From assembly GCA_947178685.1 (NCBI GenBank), contig CAMWZE010000070.1, positions 1 through 7,472 of the forward strand: a stretch of DNA of 7,472 nt, given 5' to 3'. The stretch is from an uncultured Porphyromonadaceae bacterium (lineage in GTDB: Bacteria > Bacteroidota > Bacteroidia > Bacteroidales > Muribaculaceae). A program made the position numbers and the translations under genes. The notes beneath the pieces are model-generated. The model worked only from the letters and a program-made list of their open reading frames with translations, was not told where the DNA came from and did not search any database. Numbering within the stretch: position 1 is the stretch's first letter; each line of letters begins with the position of its first letter. Positions 1 through 6,308 of this stretch are shown here, piece after piece.

Positions 1-227
1 GTATGATCGAGGCTTTCTTTGCTCTCGCCAACGCCGGCACTTCGGCCAACATAACGGTGCTCTCTTCCGGCATCTATCAGGCTCTGGTCACCACTGTGGC
101 CGGTCTTGTGGTGGGTATCGCCGCCCTATTCGCCTACAACTTTCTCGTGTCGCGCGTAAACCGCATCATGAACTCCCTGGAAGCTAAGACTATGGAGTTT
201 ATGGATCTGCTCAACGAGCCTGCATGA
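1..227 (+). CDS. exbB: ExbB/TolQ-family proton channel subunit, 3' part only
   Basis: This is the C-terminal 74 codons of a MotA/TolQ/ExbB proton-channel protein, an inner-membrane subunit that with ExbD converts proton-motive force into motion of a TonB-type protein. The visible part has the family's region before the last helix (FFALANAGTSANITVLSSGI) and then the last transmembrane helix (ALVTTVAGLVVGIAALFAYNFLV), which includes the Thr-rich ALVTT-AGL stretch lining the proton path in this family. It ends with a short charged amphipathic tail (RVNRIMNSLEAKTMEFMDLLNEPA). The ATG at base 3 is almost certainly internal, because the segment that follows is mid-protein in known ExbB proteins and the earlier helices must lie upstream of the window. 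The exbD and tonB genes follow on the same strand, which favours an Exb/TonB role, though a TolQ role cannot be excluded. Confidence 0.9.
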   Translation, partial: MIEAFFALANAGTSANITVLSSGIYQALVTTVAGLVVGIAALFAYNFLVSRVNRIMNSLEAKTMEFMDLLNEPA

Positions 228-277
228 CGCCCCACGACCCCGACAGAATAGTGTATCTTACAGTGAATCTTTCATAA
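224..277 (+). other. 17-codon ORF bridging exbB and exbD (translated or spacer)
   Basis: An ATG at 224 overlaps the exbB stop as ATGA and opens a frame of 17 codons (MTPHDPDRIVYLTVNLS) that stops with TAA at 275-277, one base before the exbD GTG. The arrangement would let ribosomes finishing exbB re-initiate, cross the spacer and arrive at the exbD start. The peptide resembles no family I know and has no signal or membrane segment. It may be a coupling device or simple chance: a short frame without stops in a 51-base gap is not rare. Confidence 0.2.
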
Positions 278-278
278 A

Positions 279-713
279 GTGGCTCTAAAAAAGAATTTCC
301 AGACTCTCGACACTTTCTCCATGTCGTCGATGACAGATGTGATCTTCCTTCTGCTCATCTTCTTCATGGTGACCTCCACTCTGATTTTTCCCGCCGCAAT
401 CGACGTGAACCTCCCCCAGAGCAGCGAGCAGACTTCCATGAAGCCTGTGACGGAGGTATATATTGATGCCGACTCCCAACTATACCTCGTGGCTGACCGC
501 AACGACTCGGTGCCGGAGAATTCCGAGGCGCGTCCCGTGAGCCGTGAAGAGCTCCTCGCGGGCCTGAAGCTCATACAGCAGCAGGATTCCCTACGGGCGG
601 TGGCTCTCTATGCCGACAGCACAGTGGCCTACGCCCGCGTGATCGATGTGCTCGACATGGCCGCGCGCAACAACCTAAAGCTCGTGCTCGCCACACGCAG
701 TTCTCAGAAATGA
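279..713 (+). CDS. exbD: ExbD/TolR-family biopolymer transport protein
   Basis: A 144-residue inner-membrane protein of the usual ExbD length. A short cytoplasmic N-terminus (residues 1-19) is followed by one transmembrane helix (about 21-38, VIFLLLIFFMVTSTLIF). D20 in the SSMTDVIF motif corresponds to the essential proton-carrying Asp of ExbD. Residues 40-144 form the periplasmic domain, with the family's C-terminal pattern (VALYADSTVAYARVIDVLD, then a final beta strand LKLVLATR). Translation must start at the GTG at 279: an in-frame TGA lies at 264-266 and no ATG falls between, and MALKK is a typical start for this clade. There is no Shine-Dalgarno sequence, as is usual in Bacteroidetes. 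With ExbB it forms the motor that drives the TonB-like protein encoded 15 bases downstream. TolR is the alternative name. The periplasmic domain holds three D-S-(V/L/T) triplets (D76, D103, D113) that fit the Bacteroides O-glycosylation consensus. Confidence 0.93.
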   Translation: MALKKNFQTLDTFSMSSMTDVIFLLLIFFMVTSTLIFPAAIDVNLPQSSEQTSMKPVTEVYIDADSQLYLVADRNDSVPENSEARPVSREELLAGLKLIQQQDSLRAVALYADSTVAYARVIDVLDMAARNNLKLVLATRSSQK

Positions 714-728
714 TCTAAACTTTCAGAA

Positions 729-1481
729 ATGAAAAGAAAAGAGGATAAAGACCGCGCCATAGCAGCCGCACTTACATTTCTTGTCACGCTCCTGCTTCTT
801 CTGGTGCTATTCTTCGGAGGTATCTCCTTTGACAGGCCGCAACTCGCCGAATCCTCTACTCCTGAACTGATGCCTCCTGAAGAGGAGGAGCTCTTCATCG
901 AGCCGGAACTCGTGGATCTCGGTGAGGAGACCTCCGTGAATCATAACACAAAACCTGCCCCCTCTCTGAAAGGGGAGCCGGAACCGGCTCCGGAAGATCA
1001 CGCCGAAATCGTTGATCCGGGTCCCAAACCTGACCCTGTGGTAAAACCGGTGAAGAATGAGATAACGCAAAAGAAGGAGAGCCCGGTGCAGAAGGAGGAA
1101 GCCTCTCAGACCGAAAAAGAGCGCCAGAAGGCCACAAGCTCGGTGGCAAATAAGTTCGCTCCAAAGAATGGCCAGACGGAGGGCTCCGACAAAGGAACAT
1201 CCGGTGCCGGAGGCGACGGTGTGGGGGTGAGCGGCAACGCACACGGCCGCACTTTCATAAGCTGCCCGAAGCCCGATGTGGCCCTACGCCATAAGACCAT
1301 TGTGACCGTAAATGTGGTAATCGATGCCGAAGGCAAGGTGATTGAAGCTTCCGCAACAGGGAGTGCCGATGCCAATATCCGCCGCAAATGTGAGGCGGCC
1401 GCTAAACAAGCCCGTTGGTCGGCAAAGAAAGGTGCCTCCACCACCCGCGGATCTATCACATTTACCATTACTCCAAAATAA
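729..1481 (+). CDS. Divergent TonB-family energy transducer
   Basis: A 250-residue protein with the TonB/TolA plan. It has a basic cytoplasmic tip (MKRKEDKDR), one transmembrane anchor (about residues 10-32), an acidic stretch (46-67), a Pro/Glu/Lys-rich spacer (about 75-135), a Gly-rich linker (about 150-172) and a compact C-terminal domain (about 176-249). That domain reads VTVNVVIDAEGKVIEA, a helix (ANIRRKCEAAAKQARW) and a last strand (GSITFTITPK), as in TonB C-terminal domains. In such proteins the anchor contacts ExbB-ExbD and the C-terminal domain contacts outer-membrane receptors. The usual TonB YP motif is absent and the helix ends ARWS rather than the common W-x-F, so a TolA-like partner is possible. 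Two cysteines, C179 and C221, both lie in the periplasmic domain. The ATG at 729 is 15 bases after the exbD stop, which indicates one transcript. Confidence 0.82.
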   Translation: MKRKEDKDRAIAAALTFLVTLLLLLVLFFGGISFDRPQLAESSTPELMPPEEEELFIEPELVDLGEETSVNHNTKPAPSLKGEPEPAPEDHAEIVDPGPKPDPVVKPVKNEITQKKESPVQKEEASQTEKERQKATSSVANKFAPKNGQTEGSDKGTSGAGGDGVGVSGNAHGRTFISCPKPDVALRHKTIVTVNVVIDAEGKVIEASATGSADANIRRKCEAAAKQARWSAKKGASTTRGSITFTITPK

Positions 1482-1492
1482 TTTAACCGGAT

Positions 1493-1541
1493 ATCTCAAA
1501 TTCAAATTATCAAATCTCAAATCTCGACCCTCAGTCCTCAA
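1493..1541. repeat. Imperfect 7-bp repeats, consensus ATCTCAA, between tonB and the DUF2723 gene
   Basis: Read in steps of seven from 1493, the spacer gives ATCTCAA, ATTCAAA, TTATCAA, ATCTCAA, ATCTCGA, CCCTCAG and TCCTCAA. Two units match exactly, one differs by a single base, and the others keep mainly the 3' half (TCAA). The whole 81-base spacer (1482-1562) is AT-rich, has no evident hairpin and no good match to the Bacteroidetes -7 box (TAnnTTTG), and ends in ATATAGGA two bases before the next ATG. The function is unknown; a degenerate tandem repeat that evolves by slippage is the simplest reading. Confidence 0.55.
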
Positions 1542-1562
1542 CCATAAACCAATTATATAGGA

Positions 1563-4500
1563 ATGATTTCCAGAAAATATAACCTCATCAACAATGTCGG
1601 CGGCTGGTTCGTTTTCACCATTGCGCTGATCACCTATTGGCTCACACTCGAGCCTACCGCCTCCTACTGGGATTGCGGTGAGTTTATAATACAGGCTGAC
1701 AAGCTTGAAATCGGTCACCCGCCGGGCAACCCGATCTTCATGCTCACGGCTCGATTCTTCGCAAACTTTGCGTCCGATGCCGCCCACATCTCTGTGATGG
1801 TCAACGCTATGAGCGGATTGCTCAGTGCGCTCACCATACTGCTCCTGTTCTGGACAATCACTCATCTCGTGCGTCGCCTCGTGGTGAAAGACAATCAGGC
1901 AAGCGATATATCCGTACAGCAGTATATTGCAATCATGGGCAGTGGCCTTGTCGGCTCGCTTGCCTACTGCTGGAGCGACACTTTCTGGTTCTCCGCAGTG
2001 GAGGGTGAGGTGTATGCATTCTCCTCATTCTGCACGGCTCTCGTGTTCTGGCTTATATTGAAATGGGAGAACCGGGCCGACCTCCCCCACTCCGACCGCT
2101 ATCTCATACTCATAGCCTACATTATCGGCGTCAGCATTGCCGTACACCTTCTGAACCTCCTCTGTATCCCCGCCATCGTACTCGTGTTCGCCTACAGGAA
2201 ATGGAACGATATGAATCTCCTCAAATCGATCATTACCCTGTTGGTGGGATTCGCAATCATCGTGCTCGTGCTCTACGGACTCGTGCCGGGCTTCATAAAG
2301 GTGGCTCAGCAGTTCGAACTCCTGTTTGTCAACGGTTTCCATATGAGCTACAACAGCGGCGCGCTGATTTACGTCATTGTCACCGTTGCAGTTTTCGTCT
2401 GGGCTATCATGTCGCTCAACTCTCAGAAGAGCGGACTCATGATACGTCTCTCATTCCTCTCGGCACTCGCCATTTCAGGTATCTTCTTCTTCGGCAACGG
2501 ATTCCTGATAGGCTGGATATTACTCGCCATCGTGGCAGCCCTGATGTTCACAAAGTTCGGCCGCAATCTCCCCGTCAGGGTCATGACCGTAACGATGTGG
2601 AGCATCGCCGTGATTTTCGTAGGCTACTCCAGCTATGCTCTCATCCTGATACGCTCGAGCGCCGACACTCCCATGAACCAAAACTCTCCTGACAATGTCT
2701 TTGACCTCGCCTCTTACCTCAACCGTGAGCAATATGGCGAGAATCCCCTCATTTACGGTGAAACACTCTACTCATCTCCTCAGAAGGAGATCGCCGGCGT
2801 AGTGCGCGACACTGTGGGCCGTCTTGAAGACGGCACGGTAGTGACTCTCGCCACCCCATACTATAACCCGGTCATCAATCCCGGCAAACCGCTATACTCC
2901 AAAGGTGTGGCCGGAGCCGTGCCTCAGTCGGAATATGGATTCCTGTCACCCTCGGAGCAGAGCAAGAATATCGAACTCGCAGGCAAAGGCGGCGACTACT
3001 ACGTGAAACGCGACTATAAACCGGAGGCCAAGATGAATCCGGAGCTCAACATGCTTTTCCCGCGTATATACAGCCGCCAACACCGCAGTATGTACACAAC
3101 ATGGGTCGACCTTGACACTATGCCCGACCAGCTCGTGCAGATTAATGCAATTGATGCCTCTACCGGCGAGAAGATTCCCGAACTCGATCTCAACCGGGAA
3201 CCTCAGTTCAACCAGTTTACCGGCACCTATGCCTACCCGGAGAAATATGTGTTCAAGCCCTCCTTCATGCAGAATTTACGCTATTTCTTCAATTACCAGC
3301 TCAACCACATGTATCTGCGCTATTTCATGTGGAACTTCGCCGGACGACAGAACGATATCAACAACCAGCTCGGCGAACTTGACGCCGGCAACTGGATTTC
3401 AGGCATACCGGCTATCGACAACGCTCGCCTTGGCGACCAGAGTCTTCTCCCCGAAGACCTTGGAAAGGGCAACAAGGGACACAACGTATATTATATGCTC
3501 CCGCTAATACTCGGCCTTATCGGTCTCGTATGGCAGTCGTTTGCCGGACGTCGTGGCATCGAGCAGTTCTGGGTGGTATTCTTCCTCTTCTTCATGACCG
3601 GTATAGCCATTGTGCTCTACCTCAACCAGCCACCCAACCAGCCGCGTGAACGCGACTATGCATTCGCGGGATCTTTCTACGCCTATGCCATCTGGATAGG
3701 AATGGGGGTAGCCGGACTCTGGCGCCTGCTCCTCTGGGCAATTGACCCGGAGCGCAAGAAGAACTCCGCCACAAAACTCATGCCCAACGGGGAGGAGGAG
3801 CTTCAGGCATCCTCGATTACTGAGGAACCCGCATCTCTCGCCGGAAAATCACGCATGTGTGCCGTCGCCGCCGCCGTGCTCGGACTTATCATACCGCTTC
3901 AGATGGTGAGCCAGACCTGGGACGACCACGACCGCTCCCACCGTTTCGCAGCCCGCGACTATGCGATAAATTACCTCAACAGTCTTGAGCCCAACGCCAT
4001 CGTGTTCTGCAACGGAGATAACGACACATTCCCGCTATGGTATGCCCAGGAGGTAGAGGGTGTGCGTCCCGACGTGCGTATCATCAACCTGAGCTACCTT
4101 AATTCCGACTGGTACGCCAACCAGATGCGCAGTCAGGCCTACGATTCAGCTCCCGTTGACCTCACCGCAACGCCTGCCGACTATGCCTATGGACGTGCCG
4201 ACGTAACGATACTCGGACGAGAGACCGCACCGGCCGATCTCCTGACAAGCCTTAAGAAGGTGTATGCAGGCGCCGACCGTGCCGAGAATGGCTATCCCAC
4301 GATGCCAAGCTCTGTCATTAGTATACCGGTAGATAAGGAGGCCGCCATAAGAAACGGTCTCGTAAGTCCCAAGGACACTGCCGACATAGTTGACCATATC
4401 TACGTAAACCTGCGCGACACCGAGTCTTACCGTAACAAAGGCTATCTCAGCCTCGGCGAGATCCTAATGCTCGATATCGTTGCGACCAACGCCGCAAACG

Positions 4501-5558
4501 GCTGGAAACGTCCAATCTATTGGGTTACCACAGTAGGTGGCGAGTATCATCTCGGCCTAACCCCATACATGCGCACCACCGGCATGGCTCATCAGCTTGT
4601 GCCCACAGTGCAGGAGGGTATGGCCGCACGCACCGACCGTGCATATGACGTAGTCACCAACTATAAGTGGGGTGGCGCGGATGCCAAGGATGGGAAGGTG
4701 CCCTACTTCGACGAGACGGCACGACGCATGCTTCTCACCACTCGCTCATCCATGCTCGACGTGGCTTCGGAACTCGTATATGAGGGCGACACTAATCCTG
4801 ATAAAGCTCAGGCAACCGAAGACTTCAAGAAAGCTCTCAATGTGGTGAATCTGCTCGATTCCAATCTCACGGAAGCCACCGATCCATACGACATGAGCAT
4901 TGGCGCGACTCTCGGTCAGATTTACTGTGAGCTCGGTCAGGATAAACGTCTCAACGACAAGAAACTTACCGACAAGGGTCTGCAGATCTTATGGAATCTC
5001 ATGGAGCGTTACGCCCCCTACCTGTCTTACAACCGCGCAATGGCCATGAGCTTCGGCAGTCCCTCGCTCACCCGTGAGACCAGATACGCACCCTATCAGT
5101 TCTACCGCTTCGTGGAGCTCTACGACCAGTTTGGCGGAGACAAGAAGAAAGTGGAGGAACTCGTAGGCATGTATGGCATGACGCTTGATGAGCTACGCCG
5201 CAACTACGAGGCTCTTATGGGTCGCTCCTCTTCCTCTGCAACGCTGTCGGGAGATTATATCGACGCTACCCCCGATGAGGTGGATGCCGCAACCCTCTCT
5301 TCCTATGAGGAGGAGATTGCCAAATACTGTGAGATTGCCAATAATCTCGCCTCCCTCTCGGAGGCTGATTATGCGGCCGCCTCGCCGGAGGAAAAAATGA
5401 TCGACTCCGTGCTACATCAGGCCATGGAGTATTACTTTAGCGTCGGAGGCTCGGAAGAGCGTCTGCAGAAGTATCCCAACTTCAAGAACCTCGACCGCTC
5501 ACGCTCCCGTAAGCTCAACGAAGCTTATCTCCGGAATCACCCGGAATTCAATATGTGA
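1563..5558 (+). CDS. DUF2723 (TMEM260-like, GT-C fold) polytopic membrane protein
   Basis: A 1331-residue protein with about 14 membrane helices in two groups. The first group lies at about 14-365 and includes TM1 at 14-30 and helices near 77-100, 121-137, 150-168, 180-212, 222-240, 267-286, 295-330 and 345-365. The second lies at about 645-785. Soluble regions occupy about 366-645 and 787-1331. The loop after TM1 carries the family signature E30, D37, E40 (YWDCGEF) and H52-P-P-G-N-P, acidic residues placed as in GT-C glycosyltransferases that use polyprenyl-phosphate sugars. Further clade motifs are WFSAVEGEVY (142-151), YLNREQYG (385-392), RYFMWNFAGRQND (586-598), NQPRERDYAFAGSFYAY (starting at 692) and CNGDNDTFPLWY (816-827). 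The C-terminal part is mainly helical and may be TPR-like. The eukaryotic relative TMEM260 is a protein O-mannosyltransferase; the bacterial substrate is not established, so a role in protein O-glycosylation or envelope glycan transfer is inference. The stop shares a base with the next start (TGATG). Confidence 0.88.
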   Translation: MISRKYNLINNVGGWFVFTIALITYWLTLEPTASYWDCGEFIIQADKLEIGHPPGNPIFMLTARFFANFASDAAHISVMVNAMSGLLSALTILLLFWTITHLVRRLVVKDNQASDISVQQYIAIMGSGLVGSLAYCWSDTFWFSAVEGEVYAFSSFCTALVFWLILKWENRADLPHSDRYLILIAYIIGVSIAVHLLNLLCIPAIVLVFAYRKWNDMNLLKSIITLLVGFAIIVLVLYGLVPGFIKVAQQFELLFVNGFHMSYNSGALIYVIVTVAVFVWAIMSLNSQKSGLMIRLSFLSALAISGIFFFGNGFLIGWILLAIVAALMFTKFGRNLPVRVMTVTMWSIAVIFVGYSSYALILIRSSADTPMNQNSPDNVFDLASYLNREQYGENPLIYGETLYSSPQKEIAGVVRDTVGRLEDGTVVTLATPYYNPVINPGKPLYSKGVAGAVPQSEYGFLSPSEQSKNIELAGKGGDYYVKRDYKPEAKMNPELNMLFPRIYSRQHRSMYTTWVDLDTMPDQLVQINAIDASTGEKIPELDLNREPQFNQFTGTYAYPEKYVFKPSFMQNLRYFFNYQLNHMYLRYFMWNFAGRQNDINNQLGELDAGNWISGIPAIDNARLGDQSLLPEDLGKGNKGHNVYYMLPLILGLIGLVWQSFAGRRGIEQFWVVFFLFFMTGIAIVLYLNQPPNQPRERDYAFAGSFYAYAIWIGMGVAGLWRLLLWAIDPERKKNSATKLMPNGEEELQASSITEEPASLAGKSRMCAVAAAVLGLIIPLQMVSQTWDDHDRSHRFAARDYAINYLNSLEPNAIVFCNGDNDTFPLWYAQEVEGVRPDVRIINLSYLNSDWYANQMRSQAYDSAPVDLTATPADYAYGRADVTILGRETAPADLLTSLKKVYAGADRAENGYPTMPSSVISIPVDKEAAIRNGLVSPKDTADIVDHIYVNLRDTESYRNKGYLSLGEILMLDIVATNAANGWKRPIYWVTTVGGEYHLGLTPYMRTTGMAHQLVPTVQEGMAARTDRAYDVVTNYKWGGADAKDGKVPYFDETARRMLLTTRSSMLDVASELVYEGDTNPDKAQATEDFKKALNVVNLLDSNLTEATDPYDMSIGATLGQIYCELGQDKRLNDKKLTDKGLQILWNLMERYAPYLSYNRAMAMSFGSPSLTRETRYAPYQFYRFVELYDQFGGDKKKVEELVGMYGMTLDELRRNYEALMGRSSSSATLSGDYIDATPDEVDAATLSSYEEEIAKYCEIANNLASLSEADYAAASPEEKMIDSVLHQAMEYYFSVGGSEERLQKYPNFKNLDRSRSRKLNEAYLRNHPEFNM

Positions 5559-6193
5559 TGGAGCTCGTAAGTCTGATCGAATCGCCCCCCCGCTGGTTCC
5601 GAGCCCTATTCCCGGGAGCCTTATTCAGGCTCCCCTCGGAACATAAGGGAGAGAAAAGGGTTTTCATAACCTTTGACGACGGACCAATTCCGGAGGTCAC
5701 CCCCTGGGTGCTCGACACTCTTGACCGCTATGGCGTAAAGGCCACTTTCTTCATGGTTGGTCAGAATGTGCAACGTTATCCACACATTCTTGAAGAAGTG
5801 CGCCGTCGCGGACATTCCGTAGGCAACCACACGCTCCACCATATACAGGGAGCCAGTGCCACTACCCTACGCTATATGCGCGATGCGGCGGAAGGGGCCG
5901 ACCTCACCGGATCGCGTCTCTTCCGGCCTCCCCACGGCTGGTTGCGTCCAAGGCAGCTATGGGCGTTGAAGAAGCATTACCGGATCATAATGTACGATCT
6001 GGTGACGCGAGACTACAGCCGCAAGGCCGATGCCGCGAGAGTGGTGGAAAATGTGCGCAGGTATGCCCGCGATGGCTCGATCATAGTCTTTCACGACTCT
6101 CTGAAGAGTTATTCAAAGCTGCTTACGGCCCTCCCGGAGGCCCTTGAATGGCTGATAGCCCAGGGCTATAGGTTCGACACCATACCGGAGTGA
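5558..6193 (+). CDS. NodB-domain polysaccharide deacetylase, no signal peptide
   Basis: A 211-residue carbohydrate esterase family 4 (NodB) protein; the domain starts near residue 33. All the catalytic motifs are present: TFDDGP (38-43, base D40 and metal ligand D41), HSVGNHTLHH (86-95, ligands H91 and H95), RPPHGW (123-128, with His where Tyr is common), TRDY (150-153) and IIVFHDS (175-181, catalytic H179). It should remove an acetyl or formyl group from an amino sugar. The N-terminus (MELVSLIESPPRWFRALFPG) is amphipathic and lacks a signal peptide, so the enzyme is probably cytoplasmic or on the inner face of the membrane. That suits a nucleotide- or lipid-linked substrate better than mature wall polymer. 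The ATG at 5558 is chosen because it overlaps the DUF2723 stop as TGATG; a GTG at 5555 would add one residue. The overlap implies translational coupling with the DUF2723 gene. Confidence 0.9.
   Translation: MELVSLIESPPRWFRALFPGALFRLPSEHKGEKRVFITFDDGPIPEVTPWVLDTLDRYGVKATFFMVGQNVQRYPHILEEVRRRGHSVGNHTLHHIQGASATTLRYMRDAAEGADLTGSRLFRPPHGWLRPRQLWALKKHYRIIMYDLVTRDYSRKADAARVVENVRRYARDGSIIVFHDSLKSYSKLLTALPEALEWLIAQGYRFDTIPE
5614..5634 (+). other. GC-rich hairpin near the 5' end of the deacetylase gene
   Basis: A perfect 7-bp inverted repeat, GGGAGCC and GGCTCCC, surrounds a 7-base loop (TTATTCA), starting 56 bases into the coding region. In RNA it would make a strong stem. No U-tract follows directly, so it is not an ordinary terminator. 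It encodes PGALFRLP, residues that are common in this family, so protein constraint may account for part of it. Confidence 0.4.
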
Positions 6194-6227
6194 CACTCCC
6201 GTTCACAACGCATATTTGATTGTGAGC
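6187..6227. promoter_or_regulatory. Two adjacent dyads after the deacetylase stop
   Basis: The first dyad, GGAGTG-A-CACTCC (6187-6199), is centred on the last base of the TGA stop. The second, GTTCACAA-N11-TTGTGAGC (6201-6208 and 6220-6227), has eight paired positions including one G-T wobble. As RNA they would form back-to-back stems. There is no U-run, so neither fits a standard intrinsic terminator. The loop of the second holds the candidate -7 box, so an operator is another possibility. Confidence 0.3.
6211..6218 (+). promoter_or_regulatory. Candidate Bacteroidetes -7 element upstream of the SDR gene
   Basis: CATATTTG matches five of the six fixed positions of the Bacteroides sigma-ABfr -7 consensus TAnnTTTG. 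No TTTG-like -33 element is visible about 20 bases upstream, so the call is weak. If real, transcription would begin near 6225 and give a leader of about 70 bases that contains the heptad repeats before the SDR start. Confidence 0.2.
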
Positions 6228-6280
6228 CATGAGCCGTTATTGTAGCCCCGGATTAAGTGATTCATGTATTGTGAACCCGG

Positions 6281-6308
6281 ATTATGAATTGTGAATTATG
6301 AATTGTGA
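6281..6308. repeat. Four tandem 7-bp repeats (ATTRTGA) spanning the SDR start codon
   Basis: Four contiguous heptads alternate ATTATGA and ATTGTGA, so a 14-bp unit is repeated exactly twice (6281-6294 and 6295-6308). Another ATTGTGAAC copy lies at 6268-6276, and CCCGGATTA is repeated at 6247-6255 and 6276-6284. Looser heptad-phased copies (ATTGTGA at 6219, GCCATGA at 6226, TAAGTGA at 6254) suggest an older, decayed array. Each unit contains an ATG or GTG, and the ATG of the third unit (6298) is the SDR start. The remaining 104-base spacer (6194-6297) holds only the dyads and the possible -7 box. Confidence 0.75.

Noticed and set aside
3..227. A complete 74-residue protein starting at base 3
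   Set aside because: The sequence matches the inside and end of ExbB, so the ATG is an internal Met and the gene is cut by the window edge.
704..732. 10-bp direct repeat TCAGAAATGA at 704-713 and 723-732 around the exbD stop and tonB start
   Set aside because: There are only two short copies and both overlap coding or start sequence. A small duplication is possible, but nothing supports a function.
807..1244. 145-codon reverse-strand ORF opposite the TonB-like spacer
   Set aside because: It arises from the biased Pro/Glu/Lys codons of the TonB linker read backwards; there is no coherent protein signal.
1284..1865. 193-codon reverse-strand ORF across the tonB end, spacer and DUF2723 start
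   Set aside because: It lies antisense to two well-supported genes, its protein shows no domain or membrane pattern of its own, and the opposite frame fully explains the base composition.
2063..2692. 209-codon forward ORF inside the DUF2723 gene
   Set aside because: It is a shifted frame of the real gene, with an Arg/His/Pro-rich translation typical of frame shadows.
5313..5341. Direct repeat GAGATTGCCAA, 18 bases apart, in the DUF2723 tail
   Set aside because: It encodes a repeated Glu-Ile-Ala helix pattern with two copies only; ordinary for an acidic helical tail.
6203..6225. TCACAA-N11-TTGTGA as a CRP-type operator
   Set aside because: The half-sites are in the opposite orientation to the TGTGA-N6-TCACA consensus and the spacing is wrong.
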